Shown piece by piece: positions 6,772 through 15,598 of a stretch of DNA of 64,000 nt; the first letter of the stretch is position 1; the number at the start of each line of letters is the position of its first letter. The stretch comes from Candidatus Obscuribacterales bacterium (GTDB taxonomy: Bacteria > Cyanobacteriota > Vampirovibrionia > Obscuribacterales > Obscuribacteraceae). The translations under genes and the position numbers were made by a program. The stretch is taken from positions 1-64,000 of the forward strand of contig JAIELX010000069.1 of NCBI GenBank assembly GCA_019752635.1. The letters run 5' to 3'. The notes beneath the pieces were generated by a model that was not told the origin of the DNA, searched no databases, and saw nothing but the letters and a program-made list of their open reading frames with translations.

Positions 6772-6857
6772 TGGTTAGTTATCTCTGGTAGAAAATGTCG
6801 AGGGCGGTTTTAGACATCATGTGATGAACCATGCCCCGATGCTCGAAAAACACTGGG

Positions 6858-6907
6858 CGCTGGCTGTGAGAAATTCGCAGGATTGCAAGGGTGTTGACTT
6901 ACCGTTG
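6858..6907. repeat. 3'-flank module of the leader/LRV gene family (copy 2)
   Basis: CTGGCTGTGAGAAATTCGCA followed by GGATTGCAA and GTGTTGACTTACCGTTG. It matches 1296-1345 behind gene A with few changes, including the position of the LRV stop codon. Just before it, GCCCCGATGCTCGAAAAACA is a degraded form of the hairpin at 1270-1297. Confidence 0.65.
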
Positions 6908-7879
6908 TGACCGGAGCGCAAGATTTTGTCGAGCTTGACTCCTTACCCGAACGTCTTCATCATCGGCAAGCCTCGTTAAGTCTGCTGGCAATGTATTGCG
7001 ATTCCCCGCTACCCCGCGCCTAACACGGAAATTTTGATCTCCGGCAAGCCTCGTTAAGTCGGCTGCCAATGTATTGGGATTCGAAGCGACCGCGTCCCGA
7101 ACATGTTCATGTTGATCAGCTGCAAGCCTTGTTAAGTCGGCTGTCAATGTATTGGGATTCCGAGCTACCATGCCCCGAACCCATTCATGTCGATGAGCGG
7201 CAAGCCTCGTTAAGTCGGCTGGCAACGTATTGGGATTCGCAGCTACCGCACCTCGAACCTTGCTCTTGGTAGGTTCATCTTGATCATTTGCTAGCCTCGT
7301 TAAGTCGGCTGTCAATGTATTGGGATTCCTAGCTACCAGCTCACGAACATTTTCATGTTGATCAGCGGCAAGCCTCGTTAAGGCTGCTGGCAATGTATTG
7401 CGATTCTTGGCTACCTCACGCCGAACATCGACATTTTGATCAGCGGCAAGCCTCGTTAGGTCGGATGGCAACGTATTGGGATTCATAGCTACTTGCACCC
7501 GAACCAATGGATCGCGATCCGCCGCTAGTCTCGTTAAGTCGGCAGGCAATGTGTTGGGATTCCTTGCTTCTTGCAGATTTTGAGCCCTGGCAAGCCCTAG
7601 TAGCGCTCTTTGAAGTTGGCCCTGTTGGGCCTGAAGTTCCTCCTGTCGCGTCTGGGGATTTGGGTTCTCGGTGGCACGGAAATGCTCTGCCGTGTTATTG
7701 CCTTCATTCGAGTCTTCGCTACCGTTCAAGCCCAATTCAAGCTTGGGCAGTGCTGCGACACTTTGTCCACCGCTGTTTGCGGATTGGAAGTCTTCCAGCA
7801 AATCCGGTGCGACGTTCGATATGTCGCACTGATTTGATTCGAAGGATTCTTCTGAAATTGATTCGTTGATATCGTACAT
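6899..7879 (-). CDS. Leader/LRV repeat protein D
   Basis: 326 residues from MYDINES at 7879, with GGGGAG just upstream; the in-frame ATG at 7918 lies in the conserved module and is less likely. Residues 1-80 are the family leader (ESNQC, PDLLEDFQS, LNGSEDS, NTAEHF). One coiled-coil unit (RQEELQAQQGQLQ) is present where A has three. Then come about nine 26-residue LRV-type repeats (core NPNTLPADLTRLA), several with His-rich DQHEHVR/HRHEWVR segments; one repeat carries an insertion (NDQDEPTKSKVRGAV). The C-terminus is a basic cap ending LRSQR. No signal peptide or membrane segment. The leader and the array are intact, so this is the best reference member of the family. Confidence 0.75.
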   Translation of the reverse strand: MYDINESISEESFESNQCDISNVAPDLLEDFQSANSGGQSVAALPKLELGLNGSEDSNEGNNTAEHFRATENPNPQTRQEELQAQQGQLQRALLGLARAQNLQEARNPNTLPADLTRLAADRDPLVRVQVAMNPNTLPSDLTRLAADQNVDVRREVAKNRNTLPAALTRLAADQHENVRELVARNPNTLTADLTRLANDQDEPTKSKVRGAVAANPNTLPADLTRLAAHRHEWVRGMVARNPNTLTADLTRLAADQHEHVRDAVASNPNTLAADLTRLAGDQNFRVRRGVAGNRNTLPADLTRLADDEDVRVRSQARQNLALRSQR

Positions 7880-8064
7880 GGTTTTGCGCTCCCCTCTCGT
7901 TCTGCCAATGTTCGCCATTCAAAAGATCCATTTCCAAAGCCTGTCTTGGACAGCGCCTGAGTAACCTTGGAACAACAATACGAATTCTTCGGCGAACAAA
8001 TGTGGAACTATCAATCCGAATTGAGAGGTTTAACGGACAATGGACGAATTCGCGTACAACCCGG
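7880..8064 (-). repeat. Upstream module of leader family, copy D
   Basis: Fourth copy of the upstream block, subtype B/D (GCCATTCAAAAGATCCATTT and inverted repeat CTGTC-CAA-GACAG on the minus strand). Its outer end lies only about 80 bp from the start of the divergent kinase gene, so gene D and the kinase may share this control region. An in-frame GTG at 8002 for the kinase lies inside the module and is unlikely to be used. Confidence 0.75.
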
Positions 8065-8142
8065 GAATATTACAATTACACTTTCCGTCTGGTTCGTTTC
8101 TCGCAATGCGTCACTGTACTGAAGTTATCGAATCCGGCTCGT

Positions 8143-10362
8143 ATGCACGCACACGACAGTGAGCTCCTACCCGGGCAATTCCTGGACGAACGTTATCAGA
8201 TAACGGCGCCGTTGGGCGCAGGTGGAATGGGGACCGTTTACGAAGCTGTGGAAGTGGAGCTGGGCCGGAAAGTAGCGCTGAAACTCGTACTTCCAGAGAA
8301 TAGATCTTCCGGCGAACATCTGCAGCGATTTCGGCGAGAAGCCGAGGCTCTGAGCAAGTTGCATCATCGGAACATCATCACAATCTTTAGATACGGAATT
8401 GGCAATGGCACTCCATATGTTGCAATGGAGCTGCTCGACGGCGAGAGCCTTCAAGAGTTGCTAGAGCGTCAGCACTCGCTGCCTCTTCCCCAAGCCATAG
8501 ACATTGCCACAGACGTGGCGTCCGCATTGTCTGCTGCGCACAAGCAGGGAATTTTGCACCGAGACATTAAGCCTGGAAATATATTTCTGTGCAGAGATGG
8601 CGCGACTAAACTGATTGACTTCGGGCTCTGCAAACAAGACATTGAGGGCGCACAGGAACTGCAAAAGCTTACTCAAACTGGTCTACTTGTAGGCTCTGTA
8701 CATTATATGAGTCCGGAGGCTTGCCAGGGAAGAAAACTCTCGCCGTCCTCGGATATCTATGCGCTTGGAATTGTACTCTATCAGAGTATTACGGGGACCT
8801 TTCCTTTTGACTTCGAGAATCCTGTCGGGCTATTGTTCAAGCACGTCAACGATCCGATTCCGTCGTTGCAGAAACTGTATCCTCTTATGCCCTGCGCTCG
8901 AGAACTGGATGAATTTTTTACGATTTGTCTGGCCAAGAATCCAGACTCGCGCTACCAAAACGCCGAAGGAGTCAAGAGCGCGCTCGAAACACTGAGGCAA
9001 GCGGAGCCACGGCCGCTTCCGCCTTTACGGCGAGACTCTACCCGCATTAAGGTCCTCGTAATCGTCGTCAGCGGTTTGCTGGCTATTGCTATGTTGTGCA
9101 GACCCGAGTTCGTAGCTGATGTTGCGCCGCTATTGTTCTACGGCGACAGTCCTCAACGTTTGCTTGATCGACAAGTCAAAGCGGCTACACTGGCCGGGCA
9201 ATATCGGTTGCATTCTTATCGCCGTGCCATTTATCGAAAAATTGGAGATCGTGCATTGACCTCAAGCAATCCGCTGGAGTCAGCCGAGTGTTATGTTGCT
9301 CTAGCCAGGGGCAGCCTTGCCGACAAAAGGCTCGACGAGGCTCGTCAGAGTGCGCTGTCGGCACTCAAAAGTTTGAGTGCTGTAGACCCTGCAGATCGGT
9401 CCCTGGCTAGTTCAATAGGAATACTTGTCGGTCAGAGCTGCGATGTCCTTCGCGGAAGTGGGTTGCGGAGGTGGCGGACCGAGTTCGCGCCGGATTCATT
9501 CGATATTATTGTCGAGAAGCTCCGGCGCCGGTACTCGGGCACCTCCGCGACAGAAGCACTGGTGCCGTTGGCGCGATTCAATGTTGAATCTCTAAAGGCG
9601 ACTAACAGAACACGTGATTATTGTTTTGCATTGCTTCAGTTAGGAATTAGTCTCAGCGATACCGGTAGGTTCTCTGAGGCGGAAGTCTGTCTGCGCGAAG
9701 TTATTGGAATCTTGAAACAGAACTCACAAGCAGAGCAGGAGTCTCTGCGCTTGAACGCATATCAACTGTTGGTGCCCGTTTACGCCAGTCTGGGGAGGCG
9801 TGATGATGCCATAGCCTGTGCCAAGACCACCATGCGATTATCTAAACGGGCCGTCAATGGCAATGATGATTCCCTCCTTCGGCACCAGCTAGTGGTAGCT
9901 AGATGTATTAGTTTCATCGATTCTAACTTGTCTGCTGCGATTTATTCCTGCGTTCTGCTTCAAGTTCAAAGCGACAGGTCGTTACCCACCCGCAAGGCTC
10001 TTCTGTTTTGGACTTTGATCGGGCAAGCAAGATGCTTGCTATTGCAAGAGAAGTATCAATCTGCGCTGGAGCTTCTGAACACTGCCGATGCGCTCGACGA
10101 CAAAACTATGAAGGACTCTCCGTCAGAGTCTGCGTTTTACGTTCAATTCTCCCGCGCTACCAGGGCAAGGCTCATGGCTTCTATGGGGCGTTTCGAAGAC
10201 GCGAAGGTTCTAATCGACTCAGTGCGAACTGAGCTGAAGGCTCGCGACATCAATGATGCGGGGTTATTGCGCCAGCTTACAGACGAATGCGCCGTGGTCG
10301 ATAAACTCTGCGGAGTATCAGCAGACCTCGAAAAAACTTTTCCGACATCCGAGAAATGTTGA
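8143..10362 (+). CDS. Membrane Ser/Thr protein kinase with TPR-like C-terminus
   Basis: 739 residues from ATG 8143. The longer frame from GTG 8002 would be encoded by the repeated upstream module, so the shorter start is preferred. Kinase domain about 18-285: GAGGMG loop (25-30), VALK lysine 47, HRDIKPGN with Asp 141, DFG Asp 159, and a PEA/Q segment after it, as in PknB-type kinases. One membrane segment about 303-320 follows. The outer part of about 400 residues is made of helical repeats of TPR type (YSAL/ALF..LGISLSDTGRFSEAE). It likely phosphorylates Ser/Thr on cytoplasmic partners in response to an outside signal. It is divergent from repeat gene D. Confidence 0.9.
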   Translation: MHAHDSELLPGQFLDERYQITAPLGAGGMGTVYEAVEVELGRKVALKLVLPENRSSGEHLQRFRREAEALSKLHHRNIITIFRYGIGNGTPYVAMELLDGESLQELLERQHSLPLPQAIDIATDVASALSAAHKQGILHRDIKPGNIFLCRDGATKLIDFGLCKQDIEGAQELQKLTQTGLLVGSVHYMSPEACQGRKLSPSSDIYALGIVLYQSITGTFPFDFENPVGLLFKHVNDPIPSLQKLYPLMPCARELDEFFTICLAKNPDSRYQNAEGVKSALETLRQAEPRPLPPLRRDSTRIKVLVIVVSGLLAIAMLCRPEFVADVAPLLFYGDSPQRLLDRQVKAATLAGQYRLHSYRRAIYRKIGDRALTSSNPLESAECYVALARGSLADKRLDEARQSALSALKSLSAVDPADRSLASSIGILVGQSCDVLRGSGLRRWRTEFAPDSFDIIVEKLRRRYSGTSATEALVPLARFNVESLKATNRTRDYCFALLQLGISLSDTGRFSEAEVCLREVIGILKQNSQAEQESLRLNAYQLLVPVYASLGRRDDAIACAKTTMRLSKRAVNGNDDSLLRHQLVVARCISFIDSNLSAAIYSCVLLQVQSDRSLPTRKALLFWTLIGQARCLLLQEKYQSALELLNTADALDDKTMKDSPSESAFYVQFSRATRARLMASMGRFEDAKVLIDSVRTELKARDINDAGLLRQLTDECAVVDKLCGVSADLEKTFPTSEKC

Positions 10363-10406
10363 CGGATTCTGACAGCGAGATAAACGCTGCTGCAAGGCTA
10401 TAGTCG

Positions 10407-11420
10407 CTAAATCTCTAGTTTGGATCTGAGCAGCTTCAGCGTGCCGGGAAAAGCAGCTTGCATTTTTGTGGTTTTCGGATCTGTTTTGCCCAACAGAATC
10501 CCGATTAGTTCGCCGCAGCACTCTTGTTGTCCTGCATCCGACTTCTGCAAGTAGTATGCCAGTTCGTTGCGGCTATCTGCGTCCACGCGGGCGCTATCGA
10601 GCAGGTATGCGTGCTTAAATTCTTCTGTTCCGGAAATGTTGTCCGCGTACCAGTCTAGGGCGTGACCGCACTCGTGATATAGCGTGCCGACAATTGCATC
10701 CAGCGAAATGGCTTCTTTTACAGAATCGTCACCCTCATCTAAAGTACGTTCGCACAGATAAATTTTGTTGTTCCAGAACATACCGGGACAGCTCTTGTAC
10801 GTGTGCCCGTCATAGCCTCGCCCCTCGCGGTTCTTAAGGGAGGGCTCCTTGTCGATCAGCGTGGTGCAGAGATACAGTTTTGCGCCGTGACTACGCAGCA
10901 ACTCTTTTACGTTTGCGGGCAAGTTCTGCACCGCACGCCTGACAGTATTGATTGTTGCCTCGGCTACGGGTGGGTGTCCGAAGAGTGGTCGCACGACGTC
11001 GATCAAGTCGCTACAGTCCGCTGGTCCGGATACCGCTGCTTTGCGAACCGTTTCCTCATCGGGACGAGCTGTTGCTGCGGTGGTGCCCCCGGTCTTTGTG
11101 CCACTGTTGGCGGTGCGTTTGAGCATCGCTGCTGCTACTGAAGCGTTGCGCGATGACGGGAAGTTCCTTTGCACGTATTCATACATGCGTTCCGCGCTTG
11201 AGCTATTCCCCATCTGATAGAGGCAGTTGGCGGCGTAAAGGTAGGCTGTGCCGTCTCCAGGCTTCTTGCTGCCGACATCGGCAAAAATTTTGTACGCCCG
11301 GGCAAAGTCGCGCTTATTATAGAGCGCCAATCCTTGATTTAAATCACCCGGGTTTTCGGCCCCGACAGGAAGCGACCCTGCCAACCCGGCCAGAAGCAAA
11401 ACTATCCAAAACCAGCGCAT
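10407..11420 (-). CDS. Exported TPR protein with HExxH metallopeptidase-like domain
   Basis: 337 residues from ATG 11420, chosen because it begins a clear signal peptide (MRWFWIVLLLAGLAG..VGA) and lies one base after the stop of the upstream TPR gene, so it is probably translationally coupled. An ATG at 11465 is possible. Residues about 25-90 form TPR-like helices. After a Thr/Ala-rich linker, residues 140-337 include HECGHALDW (His 249, Glu 250, His 253), the zinc-binding motif of many metallopeptidases, and several Cys. The third metal ligand is not certain. Likely acts in the periplasm or at the surface; substrate unknown. Confidence 0.7.
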   Translation of the reverse strand: MRWFWIVLLLAGLAGSLPVGAENPGDLNQGLALYNKRDFARAYKIFADVGSKKPGDGTAYLYAANCLYQMGNSSSAERMYEYVQRNFPSSRNASVAAAMLKRTANSGTKTGGTTAATARPDEETVRKAAVSGPADCSDLIDVVRPLFGHPPVAEATINTVRRAVQNLPANVKELLRSHGAKLYLCTTLIDKEPSLKNREGRGYDGHTYKSCPGMFWNNKIYLCERTLDEGDDSVKEAISLDAIVGTLYHECGHALDWYADNISGTEEFKHAYLLDSARVDADSRNELAYYLQKSDAGQQECCGELIGILLGKTDPKTTKMQAAFPGTLKLLRSKLEI

Positions 11421-11421
11421 A

Positions 11422-12225
11422 CTAATGTTCTTGAAACCCGAAAATTTTTGCGGCGGCTCGGTCATTGGCCGCTGCAGCCTTTTGCCCTTGTGATTCCAGT
11501 ATAGCGGCGCGCTTGGAGTATGAGTAGCCTTCCGGGTGAAACATATTCACTGGATCGGGATTGAGGTCAATGGCGCTGGTGTAATCTTGCAGCGCTTCCT
11601 TCGTATTGCCGGATTTTGCGTGAGCATCACCGCGAGTGATGAAGGGGTCTGCATCGCTGTCATCTGCGGCGATGGCCCGAGTGGACTCGGCGATGGCTTC
11701 CTGCAATTTATTGGTGCGCAAATAGAGTTCTGCCCTGTTCGCCACCACGTTTGGCAAGTCCGGACTGAGCTCCATCGCCTTATTGAAGTCTTTTAACGCC
11801 GCTTCGAATTCACCGGATTGCATGAGGCAGAATCCTCTATTACAGTACGCCGGCGAATTCTGCGGATTCCTTTTGAGAACCTGGTTGAAAACGTCGGTAG
11901 CTGCTTTGTAGTCCCCGAGCTTGGTCAATGCCAAACCCTTGCAGTGATAGGCTTCGAGCAGTGAAGGGTCCAGGCTGATTGCCTGGTTGAGCAATACCAG
12001 TGCGTCGGCGTACTTGCCTGCTGTCAGAAGACGATTGCCCCGAGAGTAGATGCTCAACGATTGATCGGCGGCCGTTACCAACGGGGCGAATATTATTGAA
12101 ACAACAATCGCAATGGCAAGGCCGCTGTTCAACTGCGTGCCCACCGATAGCGGAGGGCGACTAAACGCCTGCTGTTTGCTTAAGAGCGGCGAGGGTTTGT
12201 TCCATCGAAGCCATGTCGAAAACAT
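11422..12225 (-). CDS. Exported TPR protein
   Basis: Up to 267 residues. Hydrophobic signal/anchor LAIAIVVSIIFAPLVTAA is followed by about five TPR units (YSRGNRLLTAGKYADALVLL, YCNRGFCLMQSGEFEAAL, and others). The ATG at 12225 lies inside the end of fabD in another frame (65-bp overlap). A later GTG near 12144, nearer the signal sequence, is a possible start. TPR proteins act as assembly or scaffold factors. It forms a unit with the HExxH protein that follows one base later. Confidence 0.7.
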   Translation of the reverse strand: MFSTWLRWNKPSPLLSKQQAFSRPPLSVGTQLNSGLAIAIVVSIIFAPLVTAADQSLSIYSRGNRLLTAGKYADALVLLNQAISLDPSLLEAYHCKGLALTKLGDYKAATDVFNQVLKRNPQNSPAYCNRGFCLMQSGEFEAALKDFNKAMELSPDLPNVVANRAELYLRTNKLQEAIAESTRAIAADDSDADPFITRGDAHAKSGNTKEALQDYTSAIDLNPDPVNMFHPEGYSYSKRAAILESQGQKAAAANDRAAAKIFGFQEH

Positions 12226-13111
12226 TGAAGAGCGTTGCTCCTTTGTTGATTCGCTTAACCATTCCGGTGAGGGCCTTACCCGGCCCGATTTCGACGAACG
12301 TATCGACGCCTTGCTCAGTCATGTATTCGATAGTCTCATACCAGCGTACCGCGCTGGGCATCTGTCCGGCTAGTTTCGTTTTCAAAGCGTCGGCGTCGGT
12401 TGCGCCTTTTGCGTCAAAATTTTGTACGACAGGACAGATGGAAGAGTTAAACTGCCAGTTCGCCAGCTCTTGTTCAAATTCCTTCGCGGCCGAGTACATC
12501 AAAGGAGAATGAAACGCGCCGCCAACAGGCAAGGGGATCACTTTGCCGCCTGCTTCTTTCGCTTTGGCTCCGGCGAGTTGCACCGCAGGTGGTGTACCGG
12601 ATATGACCAGTTGCTCACGCGTGTTGAAATTCGCAATTATGCAGACGGCATCTTTGCAAAGCTCTTCGCAGGCTGCGCGACACACTTCCTCAAGTTTCTC
12701 CGGTGCGACATTCATCACGGCAGACATGGCGCCGCTCGGGCACTCTTCCATCAGGCGAGCTCGTTTGTCGACCAGTTTCACAACGGCGTCCAGCGGCAAT
12801 GCTTGCGCTACGGTCAGGGCGCTGAACTCACCAAGGCTGTGTCCGGCAACGAAGTCAGGACGGGGTCCGCCAGCCTCCGCCCACGCTCGATAAGCTGCCA
12901 GGGAGACCGCCAGAATTGCCGGTTGAGTGTTGATTGTGCGTTTGAGTTCTTCATCGGGACCGTTGAAACAAAGGGAAGAAAGCGAGCGCCCGGCGAGCCT
13001 GTCGATATCATCAAAAACAGCTTTTGCGGCGGCATTCTTTTCATAGAAGTCCTTTCCCATTCCAGTGCTTTGCGCACCCTGTCCCGGAAAGAGATAAGCC
13101 AGTTTCTTCAT
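12161..13111 (-). CDS. fabD: Malonyl-CoA:ACP transacylase
   Basis: 316 residues, the usual length. FPGQGAQSTGMG at the start and GHSLGEFSA with the active Ser 92 identify FabD. It loads malonyl groups onto acyl carrier protein for fatty acid synthesis in the cytoplasm. The start overlaps the fabH stop by four bases (ATGA), so translation is coupled. It is the last clear gene of the yceD-rpmF-plsX-fabH-fabD operon; a TPR gene overlaps its 3' end. No acpP or fabG follows here. Confidence 0.95.
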   Translation of the reverse strand: MKKLAYLFPGQGAQSTGMGKDFYEKNAAAKAVFDDIDRLAGRSLSSLCFNGPDEELKRTINTQPAILAVSLAAYRAWAEAGGPRPDFVAGHSLGEFSALTVAQALPLDAVVKLVDKRARLMEECPSGAMSAVMNVAPEKLEEVCRAACEELCKDAVCIIANFNTREQLVISGTPPAVQLAGAKAKEAGGKVIPLPVGGAFHSPLMYSAAKEFEQELANWQFNSSICPVVQNFDAKGATDADALKTKLAGQMPSAVRWYETIEYMTEQGVDTFVEIGPGKALTGMVKRINKGATLFNVFDMASMEQTLAALKQTAGV

Positions 13112-14205
13112 GTTGCGCTGGTCCTCGAAAGTTCGCTGTGTAGAGGGGGTTCCAGAGGTCTCTCCTTTGGCTCCGCCGCCGCCGTGTTTGCGGAGTTACG
13201 AGCATCTACCGCGGTCCACTTCACCACGGCGCATCCCCAGGTTAGTCCACCGCCGAAGCCCACTAGTGCAAGCGTCGAAGGCGGCTTCACCTGCTCGCGA
13301 CGCACCGCTTCGCTGAACGCCAGTGGAATTGATGCGGCAGAGGTGTTGCCGTAATCGGCAACGTTGCTTACAACTTGATCGGAGCGTAATCCGAGTCGAT
13401 CTGCGGCTGCCTTGATGATGCGCTGGTTGGCCTGGTGGGGCACCAGAAAGTCGATATCCTTTACTTCGATGCCGGCCTTGGCGCACGTGGTCCGCACCGC
13501 ATCTGGTACTGCGTGCACTGCAAACTCATAGATGGCTCGACCGTTCATGTGCAAGAATCGATGCATCGCTTGCGGCGGATTTGTGCCTTCGTGGGGATAG
13601 GCCTGCGTTCCGTAGTTCGGTATCCACAGCAGGTGTCCGCCATTGCCGTCTGCACGCAAGTACGTCGCGAGTATCTCATTCTCGTCGCACGCCTGGATAA
13701 GGAACGCGCCCGCGCCGTCGCCGAACAAGATGCAAGTGTTGCGGTCTTCCCAATTGAGGAAGCGCGAGTGAATGTCCACACCGACGACTAAGACTGTTTG
13801 ATAGGTGCCCGTGGCGATGAATTGTTGTCCCACGGACAAGGCGTAGACAATGCCCGTGCAAGCGGCTTCCAAATCGAACGCTGCGGCTCTTGTCGCGCCG
13901 ATCACTGCTTGCAGCATGCAGGCGGTGGACGGATACAAGTTGTCCGGCGTTGATGTCGCTACGATCACCAGGTCGATAATGGCCGGGTCAATTCCCGCAA
14001 ACGCAATCGCGTCCTTTGCGGCTTCAGCAGCCAATCCGCTAGCGGTCTCATGTTCTTTTACTACGTGGCGCTTCTTAATGCCGGTGCGGGTATGAATCCA
14101 CTCGTCCGTAGTTTCAACGAGCTTCTCAATATCGGCATTGGTGACAATAGAATCCGGAACAGCCGCTCCGACGCCGATTAGTTTGGCTCCTACGGGAAAA
14201 TTCAT
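13108..14205 (-). CDS. fabH: 3-oxoacyl-ACP synthase III
   Basis: 365 residues. The triad is visible: Cys 116 in LEAACTGIVYA, His in VPHQANQRI and Asn in YGNTSAAS. FGGGLTWG closes the fold. The enzyme starts fatty acid synthesis by condensing acetyl-CoA with malonyl-ACP. Compared with the usual length of about 320-330 it carries an extra C-terminal tail of about 30 residues (NSANTAAAEPKERPLEPP and on) without known function. It lies between plsX (36 bp apart) and fabD (4-bp overlap). Confidence 0.95.
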   Translation of the reverse strand: MNFPVGAKLIGVGAAVPDSIVTNADIEKLVETTDEWIHTRTGIKKRHVVKEHETASGLAAEAAKDAIAFAGIDPAIIDLVIVATSTPDNLYPSTACMLQAVIGATRAAAFDLEAACTGIVYALSVGQQFIATGTYQTVLVVGVDIHSRFLNWEDRNTCILFGDGAGAFLIQACDENEILATYLRADGNGGHLLWIPNYGTQAYPHEGTNPPQAMHRFLHMNGRAIYEFAVHAVPDAVRTTCAKAGIEVKDIDFLVPHQANQRIIKAAADRLGLRSDQVVSNVADYGNTSAASIPLAFSEAVRREQVKPPSTLALVGFGGGLTWGCAVVKWTAVDARNSANTAAAEPKERPLEPPLHSELSRTSAT

Positions 14206-14241
14206 TTTGATGTTGTTATCCCTCGTTCGACATGGGCGCGT

Positions 14242-15264
14242 TTAGTTTTTTACGCTTTCGGTCTCTACGAGGCCGATTGTTTTTTCAATTTTCTTGACGA
14301 TATCGGCTTTAACCATGTCTCGGGCAACGCGAATGGCATTCTTGATTGCGGTGTGTTTTGAGCCACCATGGGCGATGACATAGACACCCTTGACGCCAAG
14401 CAACAAGGCGCCGCCGAACTCATTGTAGTCGACGCGGCGCTTCACGTTCTCAAATGCAGGTTTTCCTAGTTTGCCGGCTACTTGTGTTCGTACTGAAGAA
14501 AGCAGTTCTTGCTTGATCATGATCAGCAGCATTCGGGCTATGCCCTCAGATGCCTTCAACACGCAGTTGCCGGTAAACCCGTCAGTGACAGTGACATCGC
14601 ACTTGCCTAACGGGAAATCACGGCCTTCGACAAAGCCGATGAAGTTTATCTTGGTGGTGTCCTTCAAAAGCCGGTACGCTTCTTGAACCAGGGTCGTCCC
14701 CTTGGATTCTTCGGTGCCGACGTTCAGCAAGCCGACTCGAGGGTTCTTAATGTTGAAGATTCCTTCATACAACACCGAACCCATCAGGGCGAATTGATAG
14801 AGCTGTTTAGCGTCGCAATCTTTGTTTGCGCCGACATCCACCAGTATCGCCAGCCTGTCCGAGTTGATGGTGGGCATTACGCAGGCAATCGGGGCACGGT
14901 CGACATTAGCGATTCGCCCTAACGTTATCTGCGCCGAAACTGCCGCCGCTCCCGTGGAGCCAGCGGCAACAACTGCGTCTGCTTTACCTTCGGCGATTTG
15001 CCGGGTCGCGACGACGATGGACGAGTCCTTCTTCTTCAAGACGGCGCGACTAGGATTCTCATCCATGCCCACCACCTCGGTTGCCGAGACGAGCTTGATG
15101 TCCAGGCCTCGCGTATCGTGGCGCTTCAATTCGCTAGCAACTTGCTCGGGCGGACCGACCAGCAAAATTGCCAGCCCATACTCCCGAGCAGCCAGAACGG
15201 CACCATGCACTATTTCCCGAGGGGCATAGTCACCGCCCATGGCGTCAACAGCGATACGAATCAC
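14242..15264 (-). CDS. plsX: Phosphate acyltransferase PlsX
   Basis: 340 residues. The start MIRIAVDAMGGDYAPREIV and motifs VDVGANKDC, GLLNVGTEESKG, and FIGFVEGRD are typical. PlsX converts acyl-ACP to acyl-phosphate, the donor for the first step of phospholipid synthesis (PlsY). It is a peripheral membrane enzyme. It follows rpmF in the classical order and precedes fabH. Confidence 0.95.
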   Translation of the reverse strand: MIRIAVDAMGGDYAPREIVHGAVLAAREYGLAILLVGPPEQVASELKRHDTRGLDIKLVSATEVVGMDENPSRAVLKKKDSSIVVATRQIAEGKADAVVAAGSTGAAAVSAQITLGRIANVDRAPIACVMPTINSDRLAILVDVGANKDCDAKQLYQFALMGSVLYEGIFNIKNPRVGLLNVGTEESKGTTLVQEAYRLLKDTTKINFIGFVEGRDFPLGKCDVTVTDGFTGNCVLKASEGIARMLLIMIKQELLSSVRTQVAGKLGKPAFENVKRRVDYNEFGGALLLGVKGVYVIAHGGSKHTAIKNAIRVARDMVKADIVKKIEKTIGLVETESVKN

Positions 15265-15326
15265 TACTTGCTCCCCAACTATGAAAGGGTGTCCGACGTC
15301 CGACGACTAATCAATCAGCTAAATGG

Positions 15327-15527
15327 CTAGCTTCCGACCAGCCATTCACGTCGACGTGCAGGGCGACCACGATAGTATCCGCATTCGGCGCAAGCCATGT
15401 GCGGCAGCTTCGGTGTGCCGCAGTTGGTGCAGCTTGATTTCGGCAGAATCTGGATAGTGCGCAAGTAATTGGAAGCTCTGCGTTGTGCTTGCTTCTGGTG
15501 AGAAGTCTTTTTCTTTGGTTGTGGCAT
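15327..15527 (-). CDS. rpmF: Ribosomal protein bL32
   Basis: 66 residues. It starts MPQPKKKTSHQKQAQRRA and carries the zinc ribbon CTNCGTPK with a second pair CAEC. Length and basic N-terminus fit bL32 of the large ribosomal subunit. Position between yceD and plsX is the widely conserved arrangement. Confidence 0.95.
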   Translation of the reverse strand: MPQPKKKTSHQKQAQRRASNYLRTIQILPKSSCTNCGTPKLPHMACAECGYYRGRPARRREWLVGS

Positions 15528-15598
15528 TGGGGTTAAGGATCCTCAATCTTAATGGGCGCCCGTGCATATACGCAGGGGCTATCAATTATCTACGATCT

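Noticed and set aside
8002..8142. GTG start giving the kinase 47 more residues
   Set aside because: The added part is encoded by the repeated upstream module of gene D and is not kinase-like; ATG 8143 fits the family.
13108..13205. fabH tail as a sign of a missed frameshift
   Set aside because: The frame is intact to the ATGA junction with fabD, so it is better seen as a natural extension.
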